A stretch of DNA of 14,204 nucleotides from Oscillospiraceae bacterium (lineage in GTDB: Bacteria > Bacillota > Clostridia > Oscillospirales > Ruminococcaceae), in contig JAQUTM010000043.1 of assembly GCA_028694405.1 (NCBI GenBank), positions 1 to 14,204 of the forward strand, in the 5' to 3' direction. Every line of letters starts with the position of its first letter. Position 1 is the first letter of the stretch. The position numbers were made by a program, and so were the translations under genes. Of this stretch, positions 1 to 6,321 are shown one piece after another. The notes beneath the pieces were generated by a model. That model was not told the origin of the DNA. It did not search any database and saw nothing but the letters and a program-made list of their open reading frames with translations.

Positions 1-954
1 CGTATGCCCGTAGTTAAAATTAACCATACTTTTCGCAAGGCATTAAAAAAACTGGCGTCTGAAAACATTGACTGCGGCATTGTACAAACACAAATTTATA
101 CCAACTCTGCCGTAGGAGCCCGCTTTTTTGCAAAACACAACATTCCTGCCATTGTAATCAATCACGGCACAAACCACATGGTAATCGGCAACGCCCTTAC
201 AAGCTTTGCCGGACGCGTATACGAGCATTTAAACACTGCCGCAATTAAGCATTATTGCAAAAACTTTTACGGTGTTTCTCAAAGCTGTAACCAATGGCTT
301 GCTCACTTTGGCGTTACCGCTACCGATACTTTATACAATAGTGTAGACCCTCAACAGCTAGAACAGCTGGCTTATGCGCCTGCCTGCTCTTTTCGGCAAG
401 CTTACGGGCTTACGCAAAAGGATAAAATCATCTGCTTTACCGGACGATTGGTAGCCGAAAAAGGCCCCCAAAAGCTTGTACAGGCATATACTCTTTTACC
501 CGAAGCTTTAAGGGCAGACACTTATCTATTTATTGCGGGCGACGGCGCATTGATGCCGCAGCTGCAACCACACGCAACCTCACATATTATTCTGCTTGGT
601 AGTTTGCCTTTTGCCAAAATAGTGCCGCTTTTGTGTGAAAGCGATATTTTTTGTCTGCCAACAGATTACCCAGAGGGCTTGCCAACCAGCGTTTTAGAGG
701 CTGTTGCGTGCAAATGTTTTGTAATTACCACAACAAGGGGCGGCAGTAAAGAATTGATAACCGGACGAGATTATGGTATTATTTTACAAGAAAACACACC
801 ATCTGCTATTTCTCTGGCGCTTGCAGAGGCTCTTTCTCAACCAAAAGCCTGCAAAGCAGCCGCAGATAAAAGCTACAGCCGCTTATTAGAAGCTTTTACC
901 TGGGAGGCAACGTGTACAAAACTGGAACAAATTGATTGGAGAGCATTACGCTAG
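1..954 (+). CDS. Glycosyltransferase family 4 (GT-B fold), 5' end outside window
   Basis: Likely transfers a sugar from a nucleotide donor during surface polysaccharide or glycolipid synthesis, at the cytoplasmic face of the membrane. The C-terminal half is a typical GT4 donor-binding domain, counting from the ATG at position 4: FTGRLVAEKG (145-154), a FIAGDG strand (176-181), and an E-x7-E motif, E224 to E232 within PEGLPTSVLEA. The N-terminal acceptor domain is incomplete. The reading frame is open to the window edge and residue 1 already lies deep in the Rossmann-like domain (NHGTNH at 53-58), with no ribosome site visible, so the ATG at 4 is probably internal. The following GT2 gene starts 21 nt after the stop, so the two are probably co-transcribed. 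The acceptor and the sugar cannot be named from sequence. Confidence 0.85.
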   Translation, partial: RMPVVKINHTFRKALKKLASENIDCGIVQTQIYTNSAVGARFFAKHNIPAIVINHGTNHMVIGNALTSFAGRVYEHLNTAAIKHYCKNFYGVSQSCNQWLAHFGVTATDTLYNSVDPQQLEQLAYAPACSFRQAYGLTQKDKIICFTGRLVAEKGPQKLVQAYTLLPEALRADTYLFIAGDGALMPQLQPHATSHIILLGSLPFAKIVPLLCESDIFCLPTDYPEGLPTSVLEAVACKCFVITTTRGGSKELITGRDYGIILQENTPSAISLALAEALSQPKACKAAADKSYSRLLEAFTWEATCTKLEQIDWRALR

Positions 955-975
955 CGGAAGGATTGCGAATCGCTT

Positions 976-1683
976 ATGAAAACTTTGGTTATTATACCTG
1001 CTTATAATGAAGCAGAAAGCATAGAAAACGTGGTGGAAACCCTTACACACCATTATCCCCAATTTGACTATGTTGTTATAAATGACGGCTCTGTTGACAG
1101 TACCGCCAAACTTTGTTATATTAACGGCTATAATTTAATAGACTTACCGGCTAACCTTGGCCTTGCGGGCGCTTTTCAAACAGGGCTGCGTTATGCTTAT
1201 GAAAATGATTACGACTACACCCTACAGTTTGACGCCGACGGACAGCATAAGCCTGAATATATTCAGCCTATGCTGGAAGCTATGGAACAGGGCTATGATA
1301 TTGTTATCGGCTCTCGCTTTGTAACAAAGAAAAAAACATTTAACTTACGCATGTTGGGCAGCTTTTTCATTTCCTTGGCAATAAAGCTTACTACCGGACA
1401 AACCATTAAAGACCCCACCAGCGGAATGCGCCTGTTTAACCGCAATATGACCGCAGAGTTTGCAAAAAGCCTTAATTACGGCCCCGAACCCGATACCATT
1501 AGCTACTTGATAAAATGCGGCGCCCGCGTAGGAGAAGTACAAGTGGAAATGGAGGAACGACAAGCGGGCGAAAGCTACCTGAACTTTTCTCGTTCTATCG
1601 CCTACATGATTCGTATGTGTCTTTCCATTTTGCTGATACAGTGGTTTCGCAAACGAGATAAAAAGGAGGTTAAAAAAGCATGA
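976..1683 (+). CDS. Glycosyltransferase family 2 (dolichyl-phosphate-mannose-synthase-like)
   Basis: Predicted inverting GT-A transferase of 235 residues. Motifs in order: IIPAYNEAESI near the N-terminus; NDGSVDST (36-43), the nucleotide-binding loop; DADGQH (86-91), the metal-binding DxD-type motif; GSRF (112-115); and DPTSGMRLF (146-154). The C-terminus has one hydrophobic stretch (about 207-224) followed by a basic tail, suggesting membrane attachment. A weak GGAAGGA lies about 13 nt before the ATG. The stop overlaps the next start as ATGA at 1680-1683, so it is translationally coupled to a DUF2304 protein. GT2-DUF2304 pairs are common in polysaccharide clusters, where the enzyme may charge a polyprenyl phosphate; that role is inferred. 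The donor and acceptor are unknown. Confidence 0.88.
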   Translation: MKTLVIIPAYNEAESIENVVETLTHHYPQFDYVVINDGSVDSTAKLCYINGYNLIDLPANLGLAGAFQTGLRYAYENDYDYTLQFDADGQHKPEYIQPMLEAMEQGYDIVIGSRFVTKKKTFNLRMLGSFFISLAIKLTTGQTIKDPTSGMRLFNRNMTAEFAKSLNYGPEPDTISYLIKCGARVGEVQVEMEERQAGESYLNFSRSIAYMIRMCLSILLIQWFRKRDKKEVKKA

Positions 1684-2033
1684 GTTTAGCTTTAAGACTT
1701 GCTTTGTTTATCGGCTCGTTATTCTTCACTTATTATATTTTACTGCGCATTCGCAAAAGTCGTATGCAAATTGAGGACTCGATTTTTTGGATTTTGTTTT
1801 CAGCGGCCTTGATTATTGTAAGCGTATTTCCAAAATTACCGCAAATGGCAGCCCAAATATTGGGAATACAAAGTCCCGTTAACTTTGTATATTTGTTTAT
1901 TCTCTTTATTTTGCTTGTCAATCAATTTGCCATGACAATAAAAATCTCCCATTTGGAAACACGGCAAAAAAAGCTTATCCAGCAAATAGCGTTGGATAAT
2001 AATAAACATCGTTCTAACACAGGACGCAACTAA
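1680..2033 (+). CDS. DUF2304 small membrane protein
   Basis: A 117-residue integral membrane protein with three hydrophobic segments (about 5-22, 34-51 and 64-85), then a charged, coiled-coil-like C-terminal tail rich in Lys, Gln and Asn. The RKSRMQIEDSIFWILF pattern after the first segment is typical of DUF2304. An AAAGGAGG ribosome site lies just upstream of the ATG, which overlaps the GT2 stop by four bases, so the two proteins are probably made in fixed ratio. Family members usually accompany a GT2 enzyme and are thought to be its membrane partner in lipid-linked sugar synthesis; direct biochemical proof is lacking as far as I know. It is the last gene of the unit and is followed at once by a terminator. 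Confidence 0.85.
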   Translation: MSLALRLALFIGSLFFTYYILLRIRKSRMQIEDSIFWILFSAALIIVSVFPKLPQMAAQILGIQSPVNFVYLFILFILLVNQFAMTIKISHLETRQKKLIQQIALDNNKHRSNTGRN

Positions 2034-2034
2034 A

Positions 2035-2080
2035 ATAAAAGGCGGTATTTTCTAACACATAGAAAACACCGCCTTTTTTT
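2035..2080. terminator. Bidirectional rho-independent terminator
   Basis: GGCGGT-A-TTTTCT pairs with AGAAAA-C-ACCGCC around a 7-nt loop. A-rich sequence flanks the left side and seven or more Ts flank the right side. It serves the rightward glycosyltransferase/DUF2304 unit and, read from the other strand, the leftward GatB/YqeY gene, whose stop lies at its right edge. Confidence 0.9.
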
Positions 2081-2525
2081 ATGCAAATAAATCGGCTACT
2101 AATTTATTTACCAAAGAACCGTCTGCCTTACCTTTTACCAAGGGCATTAAATTTTTCATAATCAAACCCTTTTGTTGCGGTGTAGGCGAAGTAATATCCA
2201 TTTCAGCCAGAACCTTAGCTATTATAGCTTTTATCTCAGCCTCACCCATTTGCTGGGGTGCAAACTCTTTTAACGTTGCAATTCTAGCTTCGCACTCCGC
2301 AATAATATCTGTTCTGTCGGCAGGCGTTGTTGCCAAGGTCTCTTGTGTTTGCTTTAGCTCTTTTAGCACAACTGCATTTTCTTCCTCTTCTGTAAGGTCT
2401 GCATTTTTATCTTTCCATTTTGCCTTTAATGCACTTAACAAAGAAGATAAATCTGCTTTTCTTTGCGCGTTTTTGTCTTTCATCGCCTGAAACATCTCAG
2501 CGCGAACCTGTTCCATCTTGTTCAT
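2079..2525 (-). CDS. GatB/YqeY domain-containing protein
   Basis: A 148-residue YqeY-type protein, nearly all helical and charged, with the expected N-terminal pattern (an early ..AMKxKN segment, then LSSLLSALK) and the C-terminal pattern PTPQQKGLIMKNLMPLVKGKADGSLVNKLV. The fold matches the C-terminal tRNA-binding domain of GatB (amidotransferase subunit B). The stand-alone protein is often linked with tRNA or translation, but its exact role is not established. Length is normal for the family. An AAGGAG ribosome site sits about 10 nt upstream of the ATG, and a well-formed promoter precedes it. It is a single-gene unit that ends in the terminator shared with the convergent glycosyltransferase operon. 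Confidence 0.93.
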   Translation of the reverse strand: MNKMEQVRAEMFQAMKDKNAQRKADLSSLLSALKAKWKDKNADLTEEEENAVVLKELKQTQETLATTPADRTDIIAECEARIATLKEFAPQQMGEAEIKAIIAKVLAEMDITSPTPQQKGLIMKNLMPLVKGKADGSLVNKLVADLFA

Positions 2526-2557
2526 AATTTTACAACTCCTTTTTAACTTCTTTCATT

Positions 2558-2586
2558 ATTTTACTTCTTTTTCTCTCGCATATCAA
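2558..2586 (-). promoter_or_regulatory. Sigma-70-type promoter of the GatB/YqeY gene
   Basis: On the minus strand, TTGATA (-35, 2581-2586) and TAAAAT (-10, 2558-2563) are separated by exactly 17 nt. The start codon is about 33 nt downstream of the -10 element. No operator palindrome overlaps it, so this gene appears to lie outside the iron-type regulation of its divergent neighbour. Confidence 0.65.
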
Positions 2587-2638
2587 TTATTCATTTATCT
2601 GAAAGTAAAATTATTTCCCTGCCAATTACAAAAAAGTA

Positions 2639-2667
2639 TTGACAGTTTGGTTAGCGTATGCTAATAT
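2639..2667 (+). promoter_or_regulatory. Promoter of the feo operon
   Basis: A perfect TTGACA (-35, 2639-2644), a 17-nt spacer and TAATAT (-10, 2662-2667). The first operator palindrome (2651-2664) covers the downstream part of the spacer and the first half of the -10. A bound repressor would therefore block RNA polymerase directly, as expected for metal-dependent repression of an iron importer. Confidence 0.8.
2650..2665. promoter_or_regulatory. Operator copy 1, TTAGC-N4-GCTAA palindrome
   Basis: GTTAGCGTATGCTAAT, with inverted TTAGC/GCTAA arms around a 4-nt centre, overlaps the -10 box of the feo promoter. The arms resemble DtxR/IdeR/MntR-type half-sites (TTAG..CTAA). It is one of five copies in the window, all at iron-uptake or associated genes. 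The regulator itself is not encoded here, so its identity is inferred. Confidence 0.72.
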
Positions 2668-2674
2668 ATTTTTT

Positions 2675-2690
2675 GTTAGCAAACGCTAAC
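2675..2690. promoter_or_regulatory. Operator copy 2, perfect GTTAGC/GCTAAC palindrome
   Basis: GTTAGCAAACGCTAAC has perfect 6-bp arms around AAAC. Its centre lies 25 nt downstream of copy 1, within or just after the predicted transcription start, so it is well placed to strengthen repression of the feo operon. Confidence 0.72.
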
Positions 2691-2708
2691 TTATTTTTTA
2701 AATCTTTA

Positions 2709-2724
2709 GTTAGCATTTGCTAAT
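2709..2724. promoter_or_regulatory. Operator copy 3, TTAGC-N4-GCTAA palindrome
   Basis: GTTAGCATTTGCTAAT lies in the leader, with its centre 34 nt after copy 2 and about 48 nt before the first feoA start. The triple arrangement before feoA suggests tight or cooperative control by one dimeric regulator. Confidence 0.7.
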
Positions 2725-2764
2725 TAGAATAAAAACAATAACCCCTGTAAGAAAGGACGGAAAC

Positions 2765-2977
2765 ATGATGCCTCTTACCCTCGCAATTTCTGGAGAAGAT
2801 AATATTATTAAAAAAATTGGCGGTAACGCACAGATAAAAAAACATTTGGAAAATCTGGGTTTTGTAACAGGCGGCAGCGTGAAAATAATTTCGGAAATCG
2901 GCGGAAATGTCATTGTAAACATAAAAGATTCCCGCATTGCAATCAGCCGTGAGCTGGCACAAAAAATTATGATTTAA
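2765..2977 (+). CDS. feoA: FeoA-domain ferrous iron transport protein (first copy)
   Basis: A small cytoplasmic SH3-like protein of 70 residues that works with FeoB in Fe(II) uptake. The pattern NAQIKKHLENLGFVTGGSV, then IGGNVIVNIKDSRIAISRELAQKI, is the usual FeoA succession: one helix, 'LG(F/L)..G..V', then a strand, 'R(I/L)A(I/L)....A..I'. The start is chosen at 2765 (ATG ATG) because AAAGGA (2752-2757) ends 7 nt upstream; 2768 is also possible. An open frame runs back through operator copy 3 using a TTG-type start, but nothing supports it. It is the first gene of the operon, downstream of the TTGACA/TAATAT promoter and three operators. A second FeoA follows after a 46-nt gap. Confidence 0.92.
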   Translation: MMPLTLAISGEDNIIKKIGGNAQIKKHLENLGFVTGGSVKIISEIGGNVIVNIKDSRIAISRELAQKIMI

Positions 2978-3023
2978 AAGCAAAAATTATTAAATGTAAA
3001 ATACGATTTACAGGAGGAAAATC

Positions 3024-3245
3024 ATGAAAACTCTTAAAAGCGTTAAAGTGGGAGAGACTGCAAAGGTAGTAAAGCTTTATGGCGAAGGCGCCGTAAAACG
3101 CAGAATTATGGATATGGGCCTTACAAAGGGCACCCAGGTTGATGTGCGTAAAGTGGCACCCTTAGGCGACCCTATTGAAATTACAGTGCGCGGGTATCAG
3201 CTTTCGCTTAGAAAAGCCGATGCAGAAATGATTGAAGTAGAATAA
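3024..3245 (+). CDS. feoA: FeoA-domain ferrous iron transport protein (second copy)
   Basis: A second FeoA-type SH3-like domain protein of 73 residues: VKVGETAKVVKLYGEGAVKR, then MDMGLTKGTQVDVRKVAPLGDPIEITVRGYQLSLRKADAEMIEV. This copy keeps the full canonical signature, including R-R-I-M-D-M-G and 'APLGDPIE..VRGY.LSLR.A(D/E)A', and is closer to family consensus than the first copy. The two are clearly diverged paralogues. A strong AGGAGG (3012-3017) precedes the ATG. Tandem FeoA genes ahead of FeoB are common in Clostridia; the two proteins may bind each other or different parts of FeoB, but their division of labour is not known. The gap to feoB is 79 nt and holds operator copy 4. Confidence 0.95.
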   Translation: MKTLKSVKVGETAKVVKLYGEGAVKRRIMDMGLTKGTQVDVRKVAPLGDPIEITVRGYQLSLRKADAEMIEVE

Positions 3246-3286
3246 CCCTAGACAGAGTATTGCGGCTCTTATTTTTTTAACGTGCA

Positions 3287-3302
3287 GTTAGCACATGCTA
3301 AT
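3287..3302. promoter_or_regulatory. Operator copy 4, between the second feoA and feoB
   Basis: GTTAGCACATGCTAAT has the same TTAGC-N4-GCTAA layout as the copies before feoA. It lies inside the operon, about 23 nt before the feoB start codon. I see no convincing -35/-10 pair here, only a poor TTTAAC/TAATAG match. It may therefore control a weak internal promoter or act as a roadblock to elongating polymerase. Its presence is also an argument against an upstream feoB start at 3295. Confidence 0.65.
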
Positions 3303-3324
3303 AGGCACAGAAAGGAACTTTGTT

Positions 3325-5727
3325 ATGAATTTAAAAATTGCTCTGGCAGGAAACCCCAACTGTGGCAAAACTACATTGTTTAACGTATTAACAGGGTCTA
3401 ACCAATTTGTAGGAAACTGGCCCGGTGTTACAGTTGAAAAAAAAGAAGGAAAATTGAAAAAACACGAGGGTGTGATTATTACCGACCTTCCCGGTATCTA
3501 TTCTCTTTCTCCTTACACTTTGGAAGAAGTTGTTGCAAGAAATTATTTGCTTGGTCAACGTCCCGACGCCATCTTAAATATTGTTGACGGCACAAACCTG
3601 GAGCGCAATCTGTACCTTACAACTCAGCTTACAGAACTGGGTATTCCGGTTGTTGTTGCAATTAACATGATGGATATTGTGCGAAAAAACGGCGACAAAA
3701 TTGATATTGAAGAGCTATCTCACCAGTTGGGATGCAAGGTGCTTGAAATATCTGCTTTGAAAAATGAGGGTATCATGGAGGCAGCGGAGGCTTCTATTGA
3801 GGCCGCAAAAAGCGCAAGCACACTTCCCCAGCACACTTTTTCAGGTGCAGTAGAACACGCCATTGCACACATTGAAGAAGCCGCCGTACATGATATGCCT
3901 GCGGAGCAGCAACGGTGGTATGCCATAAAAATTTTTGAGCGTGACGACAAAGTTTTGTCTCAGCTTAATTTAGACGCAGCTGTGCTCTCTCACATTGAGG
4001 ACGATATTACCGCAGCCGAAAAAGAGCTTGACGACGACGCAGAAAGCATTATCACCAACGAGAGATACATATATATTGCCCAGCTGATTAAAGGCTGTTA
4101 CAAAAAGAAAAACGTAGGTAAGCTGTCTACGTCTGACAAAATTGATAAAATTGTTACCAACCGCTTTGCCGCGTTACCAATTTTTGCGGTTGTTATGTTT
4201 TTAGTATACTTTATCTCTGTTTCTACTGTTGGCACTTGGGTAACTGATTTTACAAACGACGGTCTGTTCGGAGACGGTTTTCACCTATTTGGCAACGGCA
4301 GTACACAATATGAAACAGCCCTAAACAACTACGCTGAAACCTCCATTTTTACTCAAGAGGTACAGCAAACTGTCTCTGAGGCGGTATCAGCCCAAGTAAT
4401 TGGAGCTGCCGATATTGACGAGGCAATACAAGAAGGCGATTTTGCGGTTTTTGAAGAGGCTTACGGCTCTTTTGGTGACTCTTTAAGTGAAAGCGGCTAT
4501 AGCATTTCAGATACAGTAGACGCTGCATTAGAAGCCGAGACCATGCCTGAAGCTTCTGCCTACGGAGTCTGGATTCCAGGTATTCCTGTTTTAGTAGAAG
4601 ACGCTTTAACCGCTATTGGCTGTGCCGACTGGCTGCAAGGGCTTATTTTGGACGGCGTTGTAGGCGGTGTTGGTGCCGTATTGGGCTTTGTTCCGCAAAT
4701 GTTTGTTTTGTTTATTTTTCTTGCTTTTTTAGAAGCTTGCGGTTATATGTCCCGTATTGCGTTTGTACTTGACCGTGTCTTTCGTAAATTTGGTCTTTCG
4801 GGTAAATCTTTTATTCCTATGCTTATCGGTACAGGCTGCGGCGTTCCCGGCATCATGGCATCTCGTACCATTGAAAACGAACGCGACCGTCGTATGACCA
4901 TTATTACAACAACCTTTATTCCCTGCGGAGCAAAATTACCTATTATTGCACTTATCGCTTCTGCATTGTTTGGCGGTGCATGGTGGGTAGCACCAAGCGC
5001 TTATTTTGTGGGTATTGCCGCCATTGTTATATCCGGCATTATGTTAAAAAAGACAAAAATGTTTGCCGGCGACCCTGCCCCCTTTGTTATGGAGTTACCT
5101 GCCTACCACTGGCCTACCCTTGGTAACATAATGCGTTCTATGTGGGAACGCGGCTGGTCTTTCATCAAAAAAGCAGGTACCATTATCCTGCTTTCTTCTA
5201 TTGTTATTTGGGCGGGCTCTTGCTTTGGATTTGTACAGGGTATGTTCACTTTCAGTACCGAAATGGAATTGGAAAACAGCATCTTAGGCATTATCGGCAA
5301 CGCTATTTCCTGGATATTTACGCCTCTTGGATTTGGTAACATTAAAGCTGCTGTGGCAACTATTATGGGTCTTGTTGCAAAAGAAGAAGTTGTAAGCGTT
5401 TTTGGCGTTTTAGATTTTGAAGAAATGACTCCTCTTGCAGCATACTCCTTCTTAATTTTTAATTTGCTGTGTGCCCCCTGCTTTGCCGCTATGGGCGCTA
5501 TCAAACGTGAAATGAACTCTGCCAAATGGACTGCTTTTGCCATTGTATATCAGTGCGTATTTGCATATGCGGTATCGCTTATTGTCTTCCAAATCGGTTC
5601 TTGCTTTACAGGCACCCTAAATGTAGCGGGATTAATCTCGGCGCTGCTGGTTTTGGCTGCTATGGCGTATATGCTTTTGCGCCCATATAAAGAGGCAACT
5701 ACCCTTACGAAAAGCGTTGGACTATAG
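3325..5727 (+). CDS. feoB: Ferrous iron transporter FeoB
   Basis: An 800-residue inner-membrane Fe(II) permease with an N-terminal GTPase. G-domain motifs: G1 GNPNCGKT (9-16), G2 Thr in GVTVE (34-38), G3 DLPG (54-57), G4 NMMD (114-117, in place of NKxD) and G5 SALK (143-146). A helical regulatory domain with KKKNVGKLSTSDKID follows at about 170-275. The membrane core has both Gate regions: GTGCGVPGIMASRTIENERDRR with CGAKLP (534-539), and AKEEVVSVFGVL with CAPCFAAMGAIKRE. The start is set at 3325, not the upstream in-frame ATG at 3295, because AAAGGA lies just before it, MNLKIALAGNPN is the family's N-terminus, and 3295 falls inside operator copy 4. The segment after the first membrane helix (about 306-415) is unusually long and acidic. 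A Cys-rich partner follows after 27 nt. Confidence 0.98.
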   Translation: MNLKIALAGNPNCGKTTLFNVLTGSNQFVGNWPGVTVEKKEGKLKKHEGVIITDLPGIYSLSPYTLEEVVARNYLLGQRPDAILNIVDGTNLERNLYLTTQLTELGIPVVVAINMMDIVRKNGDKIDIEELSHQLGCKVLEISALKNEGIMEAAEASIEAAKSASTLPQHTFSGAVEHAIAHIEEAAVHDMPAEQQRWYAIKIFERDDKVLSQLNLDAAVLSHIEDDITAAEKELDDDAESIITNERYIYIAQLIKGCYKKKNVGKLSTSDKIDKIVTNRFAALPIFAVVMFLVYFISVSTVGTWVTDFTNDGLFGDGFHLFGNGSTQYETALNNYAETSIFTQEVQQTVSEAVSAQVIGAADIDEAIQEGDFAVFEEAYGSFGDSLSESGYSISDTVDAALEAETMPEASAYGVWIPGIPVLVEDALTAIGCADWLQGLILDGVVGGVGAVLGFVPQMFVLFIFLAFLEACGYMSRIAFVLDRVFRKFGLSGKSFIPMLIGTGCGVPGIMASRTIENERDRRMTIITTTFIPCGAKLPIIALIASALFGGAWWVAPSAYFVGIAAIVISGIMLKKTKMFAGDPAPFVMELPAYHWPTLGNIMRSMWERGWSFIKKAGTIILLSSIVIWAGSCFGFVQGMFTFSTEMELENSILGIIGNAISWIFTPLGFGNIKAAVATIMGLVAKEEVVSVFGVLDFEEMTPLAAYSFLIFNLLCAPCFAAMGAIKREMNSAKWTAFAIVYQCVFAYAVSLIVFQIGSCFTGTLNVAGLISALLVLAAMAYMLLRPYKEATTLTKSVGL

Positions 5728-5754
5728 TAAAAACGAAGGATAAAGGAGCTAACT

Positions 5755-5928
5755 ATGTATTTATTTATAGCAGAAAACGCTGGAACTATTATTGTGGGAG
5801 GGATTGTTGCGGCAGTTGTTGTTGCAATTACCCTGGGCTTGATTAAAAACAAAAAACAGGGCAAATCTTCCTGTGGGTGCGGCTGTAAAGACTGTGCCAT
5901 GAGCGGTTCCTGCCACACTGTAAAATAA
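5755..5928 (+). CDS. FeoB-associated Cys-rich membrane protein
   Basis: A small gene of 57 residues. It encodes a short N-terminus, one hydrophobic helix rich in Val, Ile, Ala and Gly (about 11-30), a basic KNKKQGK stretch and a Cys-rich tail SCGCGCKDCAMSGSCH (cysteines at 40, 42, 44, 47 and 53). This is the layout of the FeoB-associated Cys-rich membrane proteins found after feoB in many Bacillota. Positive charges after the helix suggest a cytoplasmic tail. The cysteines could hold Fe(II) or a cluster on the inner face, perhaps taking over the role of FeoC; this is inferred. AAGGAG (5743-5748) lies 6 nt before the ATG, and the gene begins 27 nt after the feoB stop, so it is the last feo cistron before a terminator. 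Confidence 0.9.
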   Translation: MYLFIAENAGTIIVGGIVAAVVVAITLGLIKNKKQGKSSCGCGCKDCAMSGSCHTVK

Positions 5929-5934
5929 GCAAAC

Positions 5935-5968
5935 GGGAGATGCGAAATAATAGACGCATCTCCCATTT
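5935..5968 (+). terminator. Rho-independent terminator after the feo operon
   Basis: A perfect 10-bp stem, GGGAGATGCG with CGCATCTCCC, around a 10-nt loop, followed by ATTTTA. The T tract is short, so some readthrough into the DUF2325 unit is possible. Confidence 0.75.
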
Positions 5969-5979
5969 TAAAAGTAAAG

Positions 5980-5995
5980 GTTAGCTATAGCTAAC
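5980..5995. promoter_or_regulatory. Operator copy 5, before the DUF2325-DUF3793 unit
   Basis: GTTAGCTATAGCTAAC is a perfect 16-bp palindrome with the same arms as the feo operators, ending 5 nt before the AAGGAG ribosome site. No clear -35 box is visible, so the promoter it overlaps is unresolved. It links the next two genes to the feo regulon. Confidence 0.72.
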
Positions 5996-6012
5996 TTGAA
6001 AAGGAGTATACA

Positions 6013-6321
6013 ATGAGCGTTGTAATTGTAGGTGGGCACGACTGTATGGTGCGCAAATATATAGACATTTGTAACATTTATGCCTGTAATGCAAAGGTTT
6101 TTACACAAATGTCGGGTACTTTAAAAAATAAAATCGGAACTCCCGATTTGATGGTTCTTTTTACCAATACGGTGTCTCACAAAATGGTACGCTGTGCCTT
6201 AAACGAAATAAAAGGACAAACTATCACCGTAGCAAAATCTCATTCCAGCTCTATGACTGCCCTAAAAAATATTTTAGAAGCCCATATATCGCAGGAGGAT
6301 ACCGTATGTCAGAAGAATTAG
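6013..6321 (+). CDS. DUF2325 domain-containing protein
   Basis: A 102-residue soluble protein matching DUF2325 along its whole length: VVIVGGHDCM (3-12), KVFTQMSGTLKNKIGTPDLMVLFTNTVSHKM in the middle, and SHSSSMTALKNILEAH towards the end. The strand-GGHD start and alternating strands and helices suggest a Rossmann-like fold. The biochemical role of the family is not established. It starts 7 nt after AAGGAG (6001-6006) and is preceded by operator copy 5. The next gene begins inside its 3' end (16-nt overlap), so the pair is translationally coupled. The position next to feo and the shared operator suggest a role in iron homeostasis or in a redox process that depends on iron supply; this is inference. 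Confidence 0.9.
   Translation: MSVVIVGGHDCMVRKYIDICNIYACNAKVFTQMSGTLKNKIGTPDLMVLFTNTVSHKMVRCALNEIKGQTITVAKSHSSSMTALKNILEAHISQEDTVCQKN

Noticed and set aside
2650..2724. The palindromes as terminators, CRISPR-like repeats or mobile-element ends
   Set aside because: The arms are only 5-6 bp, spacing is irregular, no T tracts or target duplications are seen, and copy 1 overlaps a promoter -10 box, which fits operators best.
3295..3324. Upstream in-frame ATG for feoB, adding 10 residues
   Set aside because: It lies inside operator copy 4, has no ribosome site, and the added residues are not part of the FeoB N-terminus; the ATG at 3325 has AAAGGA.
5103..5543. Leftward open frame of 146 codons within feoB
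   Set aside because: It is opposite the conserved FeoB membrane core and lacks a ribosome site; low-complexity composition as expected for an antisense frame.
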